Shown here piece after piece: positions 1 to 8,258 of a stretch of 64,000 nucleotides of DNA (its first letter is position 1; every line of letters starts with the position of its first letter). The position numbers and the translations under genes were made by a program. The notes beneath the pieces were generated by a model. That model was not told the DNA's origin. It ran no database searches and saw only the letters and a program-made list of their open reading frames with translations. This DNA comes from Rhodopseudomonas pseudopalustris (GTDB lineage: Bacteria > Pseudomonadota > Alphaproteobacteria > Rhizobiales > Xanthobacteraceae), in NCBI RefSeq assembly GCF_900110435.1, contig NZ_FODT01000008.1, forward strand, positions 1 through 64,000. Reading direction: 5' to 3'.

Positions 1-110
1 TCGCCAAGGTCAAGTTGCGAGGCCGCGACCGGGTCGACGCCGCCTTCAACCTGGCGCTGGCGGCCTACAATCTGATCCGCCTACCAAAGCTCCTGAGAGC
101 AGCGGCGTGA
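1..110 (+). mobile_element. 3' end of an IS transposase gene (cut by window edge)
   Basis: An open frame runs from the left edge to a TGA at 108-110 and encodes about 35 residues. It contains a GRDRVDAAF segment followed by LALAAYNLIRLPKLL. That ending is typical of the C-terminus of DDE transposases of the IS5/IS1182-like kind common in Rhizobiales, where an AYNLIRLPKLL-like motif closes the protein. The catalytic core lies outside the window, so activity cannot be judged. No terminal inverted repeat could be identified just downstream. Confidence 0.7.
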
Positions 111-792
111 AGCTCCCCAAGACAGCGAGGCCATCCGCACTCAAAGCTGAAGCCGTCGCATGTCGAACGACTGCAACCTTCAATCCCAATGAATGCAGGA
201 CTTCTTCAACAGTCTGCTAGAGCGTTTTCGAGCGAAGTGGAAACCGGTTCGCGTGAAGAAAACGCGTCAGAACAGAAAGTTAGAGCTCCGGTTCTGATTC
301 TATCAGAACCGGAAACGCTCTAGGCCGCGCGCGCAGACCCCAAAAAAGCAACGGCCCGAAGTTGTGACACTTCGAGCCATCTTGGAGGCGGACGTACATC
401 CGGCCCGCTTCCCGCTGATTCGAAGCGTGCACCAGTTCGGTTAACAACCGATTAACCGCCCTCCGGTCGCGCATCAGGGCTGCGTCGACGAACCGACCAA
501 CGGCGCGTCCAAGCGATAGTGCCCCAGGCGCGGTCTGCCCGCCATCGCGGCAGCGCGCGCTGCGGGGGCTCGTTGTTCGGGTTGCGAGTTCATGGTCGGT
601 CGGCGAGACCGGCTTCAGGCGGCGCCATTCGACCGGATCGAGGCCAGGTAGAGTCGATTCTGCCCCACGGGGGCGAACTCCGTACTGTCGCATGATCTGA
701 TCGAACGGCCTTCAGCGTGGCGCACGATCTGAGGAGAATCGTCAAAATTCCAATAGATTGCACAGCTGATTTAACGTCATATCCGAATGTCG
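111..792. other. Gene-poor stretch between transposase end and small ORF
   Basis: About 680 bases hold no gene I can support. The stretch contains the palindromic repeat at 218-323. A reverse-strand open frame of 137 codons (280-693) runs into the repeat, has no recognisable domain and is probably fortuitous. Lying beside a transposase fragment, the region looks like scar or turnover DNA. Confidence 0.5.
218..323. repeat. Dispersed palindromic repeat (TAGAGCGTTTTCG family)
   Basis: The element starts TAGAGCGTTTTCGAGCGAAG and ends in GGAAACGCTCTAG, so its outer ends are complementary. Its right part holds a perfect 11-bp inverted repeat (288-298 and 302-312, CCGGTTCTGAT with a 3-nt loop). Sequences of this kind occur in many copies in Bradyrhizobium and Rhodopseudomonas genomes. 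A decayed relative is seen near 41926. Confidence 0.65.
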
Positions 793-1002
793 TCAGCGGC
801 GTTGCGAACCGCCGCGTTTCTGAATACGAACGATCTCGCCTGCTTCCATCCGGGCCATGTCGAGCAGGTAGCAGAGCACGTCCAAGCGATGGACCTGGGC
901 AATCTGGATCAATTCGGAGAGCGCCTCCGCGAGGTATCCGGCGGCCTCCACTGGGCCTCCGTCGCGATCTGCGGAGCCGCTGCTCCCCTGTCGTAGCGGC
1001 AT
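793..1002 (-). CDS. Small conserved hypothetical protein
   Basis: This 69-residue reverse-strand frame begins at an ATG at 1002, preceded by an AAGGAC ribosome-binding-like stretch. The middle reads as an amphipathic helical protein with YLAEALSELIQIA followed by LCYLLDMARMEA. Small Rhizobiales proteins with a LAYLLDMAR-like core, usually 60-90 residues, are familiar but have no assigned function. No signal peptide or membrane segment is visible. Two forward-strand frames overlap it (717-1070 and 787-996) but look like shadows. The call rests on the motif and the start context. Confidence 0.5.
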   Translation of the reverse strand: MPLRQGSSGSADRDGGPVEAAGYLAEALSELIQIAQVHRLDVLCYLLDMARMEAGEIVRIQKRGGSQRR

Positions 1003-1249
1003 CGGTTAGTCCTTTATCGGCGGAGGCACGCCTCCAGAAAGCTGATATCCCATCTCAGATACTACTCTAGGTTGTGCAACTCTAGGTTTAATTTTTATCC
1101 CCGCCAGCCTAAATGTCGATGCGAGGAGCCGTCCCGCCTCTGCCTGCTGATTTGACAGCGGCGGCCTCACCACCCATGTTCCGCACCATGCGGCTGGCGC
1201 GAGTCTCGCGAAACGGGCCCGTTTCTCTTAGCTAAATCATTGGAATCCG

Positions 1250-3994
1250 ATGAATCTCGTCATTGTCGAGTCGCCTGCGAAGGCCAAGACGATCAACAAA
1301 TATCTCGGCTCCTCCTACGAGGTTCTGGCCTCGTTCGGGCATGTCCGCGATCTGCCGGCCAAGAACGGGTCGGTCGATCCAGACGCGAATTTCCAGATGA
1401 TTTGGGAGATCGATCCCAAAGCTGCCGGCCGGCTCAACGACATCGCCAAGGCCCTCAAAGGCGCCGACAAGCTGATCCTCGCCACCGACCCTGATCGCGA
1501 GGGTGAGGCGATCTCCTGGCACGTGCTGGAAGTGTTGAAGCAGAAGCGCGCGCTGAAAGACCAGAAGGTCGAGCGCGTGGTGTTCAACGCCATCACCAAG
1601 CAGTCGGTCACCGACGCCATGAAGCACCCGCGCGAGATCGACGGCGCGCTGGTCGACGCCTATATGGCGCGCCGCGCGCTGGATTATCTGGTCGGCTTCA
1701 CGCTCTCCCCGGTGCTGTGGCGCAAGCTGCCCGGCGCGCGTTCCGCCGGGCGGGTGCAATCGGTGGCGCTGCGGCTTGTGTGCGACCGCGAGATGGAGAT
1801 CGAGAAGTTCGTTCCGCGCGAATACTGGTCGCTGATCGCGACCCTGACGACGCCGCGCGGCGACAGCTTCGAGGCCCGCCTGGTCGGCGCCGACGGCAAG
1901 AAGATCCAGCGGCTCGACATTGGTACCGGCGTCGAGGCCGAGGATTTCAAGCAGGCGATCGAGCAGGCCAACTTCAAGGTGTCGAGCGTCGAGGCCAAGC
2001 CGGCCCGCCGCAACCCCTACGCCCCCTTCACCACCTCGACATTGCAGCAGGAAGCCAGCCGCAAGCTCGGCTTCGCGCCGGCGCACACGATGCGGATCGC
2101 GCAACGGCTGTATGAAGGCATCGACATCGGCGGCGAGACCACCGGTCTCATTACTTATATGCGTACCGACGGCGTCCAGATCGACCCCTCCGCCATCACC
2201 GAGGCGCGCAAGGTGATCGCCGAGGATTACGGCAGCGCCTACGTTCCGGATACGCCGCGGCAATATCAGGCCAAGGCGAAAAACGCCCAGGAAGCGCATG
2301 AGGCGATCCGCCCGACCGACATGTCGCGCCGCCCGGCCGACGTCAACGGCAGGCTCGATTCCGATCAGGCCCGACTCTACGAACTGATCTGGGTCCGCAC
2401 CGTCGCGAGTCAGATGGAATCGGCCGAGATGGAGCGCACCACCGTCGACATCGAGGCCAAAGCCGGGTCGCGCGTGCTGGAGCTGCGCGCCACCGGTCAG
2501 GTGGTCAAGTTCGACGGCTTTCTCGCCGCCTATCAGGAAGGCCGCGACGACGACAGCGAGGACGAGGATTCGCGCCGGCTGCCGGCGATGAGCGAAGACG
2601 AGGCGCTGAAGCGCGACGCGCTCGCCGTCACCCAGCATTTCACCGAACCGCCGCCGCGCTTTTCGGAAGCCTCGCTGGTGAAGCGGATGGAAGAGCTCGG
2701 CATCGGCCGACCCTCGACCTACGCCTCGATCCTGCAGGTGCTGAAGGATCGCGGCTACGTGAAGCTGGAGAAGAAGCGGCTGCACGGCGAGGACAAAGGT
2801 CGCGTCGTGATCGCGTTCCTGGAGAGCTTTTTCGCGCGCTACGTCGAATACGACTTCACCGCGGCGCTGGAAGAGAAACTCGACCGCATCTCCAACAATG
2901 AAATCTCCTGGCAGCAGGTGCTGCGCGATTTCTGGACCGATTTCATCGGCGCGGTCGACGACATCAAGGAGCTGCGGGTCGCGCAGGTGCTCGACGTGCT
3001 CGACGAGATGCTCGGTCCGCATATCTATGCGCCGCGCGAGGATGGCGGCGATCCGCGGCAGTGCCCGAGCTGCGGCACCGGCCGGCTCAATCTCAAGGCC
3101 GGCAAGTTCGGCGCCTTTGTCGGCTGCTCGAACTATCCGGAATGCCGCCACACCCGCCCGCTCGCCGCCGACGGCGGCGGCGGCGATGCCGACCGCGTGC
3201 TCGGCATCGATCCCGACACCGGCTTCGAAGTGGCCGTCAAATCCGGTCGGTTCGGTCCTTACATCCAGCTTGGCGAAGCCAAGGACTACGCCGAAGGCGA
3301 GAAGCCGAAGCGCGCAGGCATTCCGAAGGGCACCTCGCCGTCCGACGTGGAGCTCGAGATGGCGCTGCGGCTGCTCGCGCTGCCGCGCGAAGTCGGCAAG
3401 CATCCGGAGACCGGCGAGCCGATCAAGGCCGGCATCGGCCGTTTCGGGCCCTATGTGCAGCACGAGAAGACCTATGCCAGCCTCGAGGCCGGCGACGATG
3501 TCCACAACATCGGGCTGAACCGTGCGGTGACCCTGATCGCCGAGAAGATCGCCAAGGGCCCGAGCAAGCGGCGCTTCGGCGCTGACCCCGGCAAGCCGCT
3601 CGGCGATCACCCGACCCTCGGCGGCGTCGCCGTGAAAGCCGGCCGCTACGGCGCCTATGTCACCGCCGGCGGCGTCAACGCCACGATCCCGAACGACAAG
3701 ACCCAGGACACCATCACGCTCGCCGAGGCCATCGCGCTGATCGACGAGCGCGCCGCCAAGGGCGGCGGCGGCAAGGCCAAGAAGAAGGCTCCGGCGAAGA
3801 AGGCCGCAGCCTCCGGCGAGGCCAAGCCGAAGAAAGCCGCGGCCAAGAAGACCAAGCCGAAAGCCGAAACCGCCGCCGCCAGCAAAGCGCGCGCGCCGGT
3901 GACGGCCAAGACGTCCGTGGCCAAGGCCTCCACCGCCAAAGCAACAGCCAAGCCCAAATCACCCGCCAAAAAGAGCGCGGCCAAGAACGGATAG
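1250..3994 (+). CDS. topA: DNA topoisomerase I
   Basis: This is a 914-residue type IA topoisomerase that relaxes negative supercoils by single-strand passage. The N-terminal Toprim domain (about 1-120) shows ESPAKAKTI and the acidic DxD at D80/D82. The catalytic tyrosine is Y303 in ITYMRTDG. A C-terminal zinc finger uses C605, C608, C626 and C632. It is followed by three RFGPY/RYGAY repeat units (about 665-840) and a Lys/Ala-rich tail from about 840, a common alphaproteobacterial extension that binds DNA or RNA polymerase. The ATG start gives the canonical MNLVIVESPAKAKT N-terminus. rnr starts two bases after the stop, so the two are probably cotranscribed. Confidence 0.98.
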   Translation: MNLVIVESPAKAKTINKYLGSSYEVLASFGHVRDLPAKNGSVDPDANFQMIWEIDPKAAGRLNDIAKALKGADKLILATDPDREGEAISWHVLEVLKQKRALKDQKVERVVFNAITKQSVTDAMKHPREIDGALVDAYMARRALDYLVGFTLSPVLWRKLPGARSAGRVQSVALRLVCDREMEIEKFVPREYWSLIATLTTPRGDSFEARLVGADGKKIQRLDIGTGVEAEDFKQAIEQANFKVSSVEAKPARRNPYAPFTTSTLQQEASRKLGFAPAHTMRIAQRLYEGIDIGGETTGLITYMRTDGVQIDPSAITEARKVIAEDYGSAYVPDTPRQYQAKAKNAQEAHEAIRPTDMSRRPADVNGRLDSDQARLYELIWVRTVASQMESAEMERTTVDIEAKAGSRVLELRATGQVVKFDGFLAAYQEGRDDDSEDEDSRRLPAMSEDEALKRDALAVTQHFTEPPPRFSEASLVKRMEELGIGRPSTYASILQVLKDRGYVKLEKKRLHGEDKGRVVIAFLESFFARYVEYDFTAALEEKLDRISNNEISWQQVLRDFWTDFIGAVDDIKELRVAQVLDVLDEMLGPHIYAPREDGGDPRQCPSCGTGRLNLKAGKFGAFVGCSNYPECRHTRPLAADGGGGDADRVLGIDPDTGFEVAVKSGRFGPYIQLGEAKDYAEGEKPKRAGIPKGTSPSDVELEMALRLLALPREVGKHPETGEPIKAGIGRFGPYVQHEKTYASLEAGDDVHNIGLNRAVTLIAEKIAKGPSKRRFGADPGKPLGDHPTLGGVAVKAGRYGAYVTAGGVNATIPNDKTQDTITLAEAIALIDERAAKGGGGKAKKKAPAKKAAASGEAKPKKAAAKKTKPKAETAAASKARAPVTAKTSVAKASTAKATAKPKSPAKKSAAKNG

Positions 3995-3996
3995 AT

Positions 3997-6342
3997 GTGA
4001 GCAAGACGCGCGACGCAACTTTCCCGGACAAGGCCACGCTCGTCGCCTTCATCCGCGCGCATCCAGGCAAGGTCGGCACCCGCGAGATCGCGCGGGAGTT
4101 CGGCCTGAAGAATGCTGACCGCGCCGAACTCAAGCGGATGATCCGCGAATTGTCCGACGATGGCACGATCCGCAAAAGCGGCCGGCGCAAGATCGCGGAG
4201 CCCGCTGCCCTGCCCCCGACCTTGCTGGCGGACATCACCGCGCGCGACAGCGATGGCGAACTGATCGCCACGCCGGCGGAATGGGACGAGCAGGATGGCG
4301 ATCCGCCCAGGATCCGCATCCACGTTCCGCGCCGCGCCAAGCCGGGCACCGCAGCCGGCCTCGGCGATCGTGCGCTTCTGCATGTCGAGCCCGCGGAAGC
4401 GTCCGACAACGGACCGGCCTATGTCGGCCGCGTCATCCGTGTGCTCGACCGCGGCAAGCCGCGGATTCTCGGCATCTTCCGCGTCCAGCCGCAGGGCGGT
4501 GGCCGGCTGGTGCCGGTCGACAAGAAACAGGCCGGGCGCGAACTCAACATCGCCGCGCACGATGCCGGCGGCGCGCAGGATGGCGATCTCGTCAGCGTCG
4601 AACTGATCCGCGCCCGCGGCTACGGATTGTCGTCCGGCCGGGTGAAGGAACGGCTCGGCTCGCTCGCGACCGAGAAGGCGGTCAGCCTGATCGCGATCCA
4701 CTCCCACGACATTCCACAGGAATTCGCCCCCGCGGCGCTGCGCGAATCCGAAGCCGCAGAGCCCGCGACGCTGAAAGGCCGCGAAGACTGGCGCAGCCTG
4801 CCGCTGGTGACGATCGATCCGCCCGACGCCAAGGACCACGACGACGCGGTCCACGCCGAGCCCGACCCCGATCCCGCCAACAAAGGCGGCGTGATCCTGC
4901 ACGTCGCGATCGCCGACGTCGCCTATTACGTGCGGCCGGAGTCAGCGCTCGATCGCGACGCGTTGCGGCGCGGCAATTCGGTGTACTTCCCCGACCGCGT
5001 CGTACCGATGCTGCCGGAACGGATCTCCAACGATCTGTGCTCGTTGAAGCCCGGCGAGCCGCGCGGCGCGCTCGCGGTGCGGATGGTGATGGACGCCGAT
5101 GGCCGCAAGCGCTCGCACTCGTTCCACCGCGTGCTGATGCGCTCGGCGGCGAAGCTGAACTACGCGCAGGCGCAGGCCGCGATCGACGGCCACCCCGACG
5201 ACGTCACCGGCCCGCTGCTGGAGACGATCCTCAAGCCGCTGTACGACGCCTATGCGATCGTCAAGCGCGGCCGCGACGAACGCGACCCTCTCGATCTCGA
5301 TCTGCCTGAGCGCAAGATCCTGCTGAAGCCCGACGGCACGGTCGATCGCGTCATCGTGCCCGAGCGGCTCGACGCGCACAGATTGATCGAGGAATTCATG
5401 ATCCTCGCCAATGTCGCCGCGGCGGAAATGCTGGAGAAGAAGGCGCTGCCGCTGATCTATCGGGTGCACGACGAACCGACCGTTGAGAAGGTCCATAACC
5501 TCGTCGACTTCCTGAAGACGCTCGATCTGTCCTTCGCCAAAGGCGGCGCAATGCGACCGGCGCAGTTCAATCGCATCCTGGCGATGGTGAAGGGTCACGA
5601 CGCCGAACTCCTCGTCAACGAAGTCGTGCTGCGCTCGCAGGCGCAGGCGGAATACGCCTCGGAGAATTACGGCCATTTCGGCCTGAACCTGCGCCGCTAC
5701 GCGCATTTCACCTCGCCGATCCGCCGCTACGCCGATCTCGTGGTCCACCGCGCGCTGATCCGCGCGCTCGATCTCGGCGACGGCGCGTTGCCACAAACCG
5801 AAACGGTGGAAACGCTCGCCGAAGTCGCGGCGCAGATTTCGGTGACGGAACGCCGCGCCATGAAGGCGGAACGCGAGACCGTCGACCGGCTGATCGCGCA
5901 TCACCTCGCCGACCGGATCGGCGCGACCTTCCAGGGCCGGATTTCCGGGGTCACCAAGGCCGGTTTGTTCGTCAAGCTGAGCGACACCGGCGCCGACGGG
6001 CTGATCCCGATCCGGACGCTCGGCGACGAATACTACAACTATGACGAGACCCGCCACGCGCTGATCGGCTCGCGCAGTGGTGCCATGCATCGGCTGGGGG
6101 ATGTCGTCGACGTCCGTCTGGTCGAAGCTGCACCGGTGGCCGGCGCGCTGCGGTTCGAACTGCTCAGTGAATCACGCAGCGTCGTGCGCGGGCAGCGCAA
6201 AGGCCCACACAAGACCAAAGGGAAGGAACAGGCGACGAGCAAAGCCGCCATCGGGCGCAGCTCGCGCGGCAAGGCCCGCAAGGCGAAGGTCGCCAAGCCG
6301 CCGAAGCGCAAGCCGAACAAGCCCGGAAAGGGAAAGCGATGA
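3997..6342 (+). CDS. rnr: Ribonuclease R
   Basis: This 781-residue 3'-5' exoribonuclease degrades structured RNA, including mRNA and faulty rRNA. A winged-helix region lies at about 10-75, then cold-shock-like domains. The RNB catalytic domain carries the metal-binding acidic motif DAKDHDDA (D274, D280, D282, D283). An S1 domain lies at about 645-730, and a strongly basic tail ends the protein. The start is GTG, two bases after the topA stop. The reading frame is closed tightly against the next gene, whose ATG overlaps the rnr TGA (ATGA). The topA-rnr-DUF983 order is a conserved Rhizobiales arrangement as far as I know. Confidence 0.97.
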   Translation: MSKTRDATFPDKATLVAFIRAHPGKVGTREIAREFGLKNADRAELKRMIRELSDDGTIRKSGRRKIAEPAALPPTLLADITARDSDGELIATPAEWDEQDGDPPRIRIHVPRRAKPGTAAGLGDRALLHVEPAEASDNGPAYVGRVIRVLDRGKPRILGIFRVQPQGGGRLVPVDKKQAGRELNIAAHDAGGAQDGDLVSVELIRARGYGLSSGRVKERLGSLATEKAVSLIAIHSHDIPQEFAPAALRESEAAEPATLKGREDWRSLPLVTIDPPDAKDHDDAVHAEPDPDPANKGGVILHVAIADVAYYVRPESALDRDALRRGNSVYFPDRVVPMLPERISNDLCSLKPGEPRGALAVRMVMDADGRKRSHSFHRVLMRSAAKLNYAQAQAAIDGHPDDVTGPLLETILKPLYDAYAIVKRGRDERDPLDLDLPERKILLKPDGTVDRVIVPERLDAHRLIEEFMILANVAAAEMLEKKALPLIYRVHDEPTVEKVHNLVDFLKTLDLSFAKGGAMRPAQFNRILAMVKGHDAELLVNEVVLRSQAQAEYASENYGHFGLNLRRYAHFTSPIRRYADLVVHRALIRALDLGDGALPQTETVETLAEVAAQISVTERRAMKAERETVDRLIAHHLADRIGATFQGRISGVTKAGLFVKLSDTGADGLIPIRTLGDEYYNYDETRHALIGSRSGAMHRLGDVVDVRLVEAAPVAGALRFELLSESRSVVRGQRKGPHKTKGKEQATSKAAIGRSSRGKARKAKVAKPPKRKPNKPGKGKR

Positions 6343-6770
6343 AAACCGTTGTGAATCGTGCGCCCATCGTGTGGCCGTCGGACAACGCTCCCACGGAGGA
6401 ACGCAACGTCTGGCAGGCGATGTGGCGCGGCTTTCGCGGCCGCTGCCCGCATTGCGGCGAAGGAAAACTGTTCCGCGCGTTCCTCAAGACCGCCGATGCC
6501 TGCGGCCATTGCGGTCAGGATTTCAGCGGTCACCGCGCCGACGATCTGCCGGCCTATCTGGTGATCGTCATCGTCGGACACATCGTCGTGCCGATCGCAT
6601 TGTCGATCGAAACCAACTTCGCGCCGCCGGTGGCATTGCAGCTCGCGATCTATTTGCCTATCACGCTGCTCGCATCGCTGGCGCTGCTGCAACCCGTCAA
6701 GGGCGCGGTGGTCGGTCTGCAATGGGCTTTTCGGATGCACGGCTTCGACGAAAACAATCCGGAAAAGTAG
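6339..6770 (+). CDS. DUF983 family membrane protein
   Basis: This 143-residue protein has two CxxC knuckles (C36/C39 and C55/C58), likely a small zinc ribbon. Two hydrophobic helices follow (about 72-95 and 100-121). This layout defines the DUF983 family, widespread in alphaproteobacteria and of unknown function; some members sit near cytochrome oxidase assembly genes. The ATG overlaps the rnr stop by four bases, so it is translationally coupled to rnr. The gene is followed directly by a palindromic repeat. Confidence 0.9.
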   Translation: MKTVVNRAPIVWPSDNAPTEERNVWQAMWRGFRGRCPHCGEGKLFRAFLKTADACGHCGQDFSGHRADDLPAYLVIVIVGHIVVPIALSIETNFAPPVALQLAIYLPITLLASLALLQPVKGAVVGLQWAFRMHGFDENNPEK

Positions 6771-6832
6771 AACGTGATTCCGAAAAGTGGATGCCAGTTT
6801 TCCGGAAAGATCATGCGCGAGCAAAATCTAGA
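6768..6832. repeat. Dispersed repeat (CCGAAAAGTGG family), copy 1
   Basis: The stretch has the core GTGATTCCGAAAAGTGGATG followed by CCGGAAAGATCATGC. It belongs to the same family as 30986-31056 and the truncated copy at 53983-54020. These imperfect palindromes (GAGCATGATC...GATCATGCTC type) are abundant in Bradyrhizobiaceae intergenic DNA. This copy starts at the stop codon of the DUF983 gene. Confidence 0.6.
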
Positions 6833-6875
6833 CGGCGATCAAGCCGCATAACAAGAAACGGGGAACGGGAGCGAA

Positions 6876-7631
6876 ATGAGCGAGACGGTCACGCATGTCG
6901 CGAACACGGTCGAACAGGGCGAAAAAGAAGCCGATCACCATCCGTATTTCCGTCCGAAGGACGCCGCGACGCTGATCCTCGTCGATCGCAGCGGCAGCAT
7001 TCCGAAAGTGCTTGTCGGAAAGCGCCACGACAACGTGGTGTTCATGCCCGGCAAATTCGTGTTTCCCGGCGGCCGCGTCGATAAGGTCGACAACCGCGTT
7101 CCGGTGGCGGCGCCGATTCCGCTGGAACTCGAAGCCAATCTTCTCAAAGGCAGCCCCAGGATCACGCCCTCTCGCGCCCGTGCGCTCGCTGTCGCGGCGA
7201 TCCGCGAAGCCTGCGAGGAAACCGGCCTGTGCCTTGGCCGCAAGGCGGACGCCGCGTCAAGGCTGAACGGCCCGTGGCAGCCCTTCACCGACGCAGGGTT
7301 GCTGCCCGACCCCTCCGGGCTGTTCCTGATCGCCCGCGCGATCACACCGCCGGGCCGGGTCCGGCGCTTCGACACGCGGTTCTTCACCGCCGACGCCTCC
7401 GCCATCGCCCACCGGGTCGAGGGTGTGATCCATCCGGACGCCGAACTGGTCGAACTGGTCTGGGTCGAACTCGGGTCCAGCCCCCTCGCCGACCTGCATG
7501 CGATGACCAAGAACGTACTGGGCGAGTTGCAACGCCGCCTCGCCACCGGCCCGCTGCGCCACGATTCGCCGGTGCCGTTCTTCCATTTCTATGGCGGCCG
7601 GATGCAGAAGGACATTCTGCCCGGAACCTGA
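6876..7631 (+). CDS. NUDIX hydrolase
   Basis: This 251-residue protein carries the Nudix signature helix with REACEETGL (R110, E111, E114, E115). Nudix enzymes hydrolyse nucleoside diphosphates linked to another moiety; the substrate cannot be read from the sequence. Its N-terminal half has the usual strand pattern (ATLILVDR, FMPGKFVFPGGRVD). It is longer than MutT and resembles the larger CoA- or ADP-sugar-type Nudix proteins. The ATG is preceded by a GGGAGCGAA ribosome-binding site. It lies between the DUF983 gene and rpmG on the same strand, with a repeat separating it from the former. Confidence 0.9.
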   Translation: MSETVTHVANTVEQGEKEADHHPYFRPKDAATLILVDRSGSIPKVLVGKRHDNVVFMPGKFVFPGGRVDKVDNRVPVAAPIPLELEANLLKGSPRITPSRARALAVAAIREACEETGLCLGRKADAASRLNGPWQPFTDAGLLPDPSGLFLIARAITPPGRVRRFDTRFFTADASAIAHRVEGVIHPDAELVELVWVELGSSPLADLHAMTKNVLGELQRRLATGPLRHDSPVPFFHFYGGRMQKDILPGT

Positions 7632-7769
7632 GGCCCGAATCCGGCGATGCTGCCCGCGCGCCGACGCGACTTTCGCTCAAACGGCGCGATTGAAGCGTCT
7701 GGCGGGGCCATTTCCAGCCCCAATCCCCCGAAATGCCCGGTTTTCGGCCTCGATCTGCTGCTGAAAACC

Positions 7770-7797
7770 TTGACTTTCGGTCATTGGCGGCTAGTTT
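7770..7797 (+). promoter_or_regulatory. Predicted sigma-70-type promoter of rpmG
   Basis: TTGACT (7770-7775) and TAGTTT (7792-7797) are separated by 16 bases and lie about 65 bases upstream of the rpmG ATG. The gene before it ends at 7631, so an independent promoter is expected here. The prediction is by eye only. Confidence 0.45.
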
Positions 7798-7861
7798 GCG
7801 CGCCAAACGCGGGTCCTGACGTTCGACCTCGCTCCGATTCCCGACATTCGAGGTTCCGACC

Positions 7862-8029
7862 ATGGCCAAAGCGGTCACCATCAAGATCAAGCTCGTCTCG
7901 ACTGCCGACACCGGCTTCTATTACGTGACGAAGAAGAACTCGCGCACCATGACCGACAAGATGACCAAGAAGAAGTACGACCCGGTCGCGCGCAAGCACG
8001 TCGAGTTCAAGGAAGCCAAGATCAAGTAA
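7862..8029 (+). CDS. rpmG: 50S ribosomal protein L33
   Basis: This short gene encodes 55 residues starting [19 protein letters not shown] and ending in EAKIK. It is the large-subunit protein L33 near the E site. There are no cysteines, so it is the zinc-independent form. The central [10 protein letters not shown] and [10 protein letters not shown] segments are typical of the family. It has its own promoter about 65 bases upstream and a strong intrinsic terminator just downstream, so it is probably a monocistronic unit. Confidence 0.97.
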   Translation: MAKAVTIKIKLVSTADTGFYYVTKKNSRTMTDKMTKKKYDPVARKHVEFKEAKIK

Positions 8030-8058
8030 GCCCGAAGCGGCTTACGGATAGAGTTTTG

Positions 8059-8086
8059 CGGGGCCTTCGGGCCCCGTTTGCTTTTG
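8059..8086 (+). terminator. Intrinsic terminator of rpmG
   Basis: A 7-bp GC stem (CGGGGCC at 8059-8065 with GGCCCCG at 8070-8076) closes a TTCG tetraloop. It is followed by TTTGCTTTT. It lies 30 bases after the rpmG stop. Confidence 0.85.
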
Positions 8087-8119
8087 CGTCGCGTGATCGT
8101 GGAAGCCTCAGCAGATAGA

Positions 8120-8224
8120 AGCCGTCATCGCCCGCGAAAGCGGGCGACCCAGTATTCCAAGAGCGCCACGGTCGATCGCAAAGCTGCGGCGTCCTGGATC
8201 CCCGCCTTCGCGGGGATGACGGCT
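8120..8224. repeat. Inverted-repeat element (CCCGCGAAAGCGGG family)
   Basis: The element is bounded by perfect 10-bp terminal inverted repeats, AGCCGTCATC (8120-8129) and GATGACGGCT (8215-8224). Inside are the hairpins CCCGCGAAAGCGGG and CCCCGCCTTCGCGGGG. Similar elements ending GATCCCCGCCTTCGCGGGGA are very widespread in alphaproteobacterial genomes. It sits between convergent rpmG and pleD. Confidence 0.7.
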
Positions 8225-8258
8225 GTGCGTTTGTGTGAAGTCGTGCAGGTGCCGCGGC

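Noticed and set aside
280-693. Reverse-strand ORF of 137 codons
   Set aside because: It ends inside the palindromic repeat, has no recognisable domain and no good start context.
717-1070. Forward ORF of 117 codons overlapping the small reverse gene
   Set aside because: The reverse-strand frame at 793-1002 has a family-like core and a ribosome-binding site; this one has neither.
1232-3610. 792-codon reverse-strand open frame opposite topA
   Set aside because: It mirrors topA's codon pattern in GC-rich DNA, has no domain and is His/Arg/Leu-rich in the way antisense shadows are.
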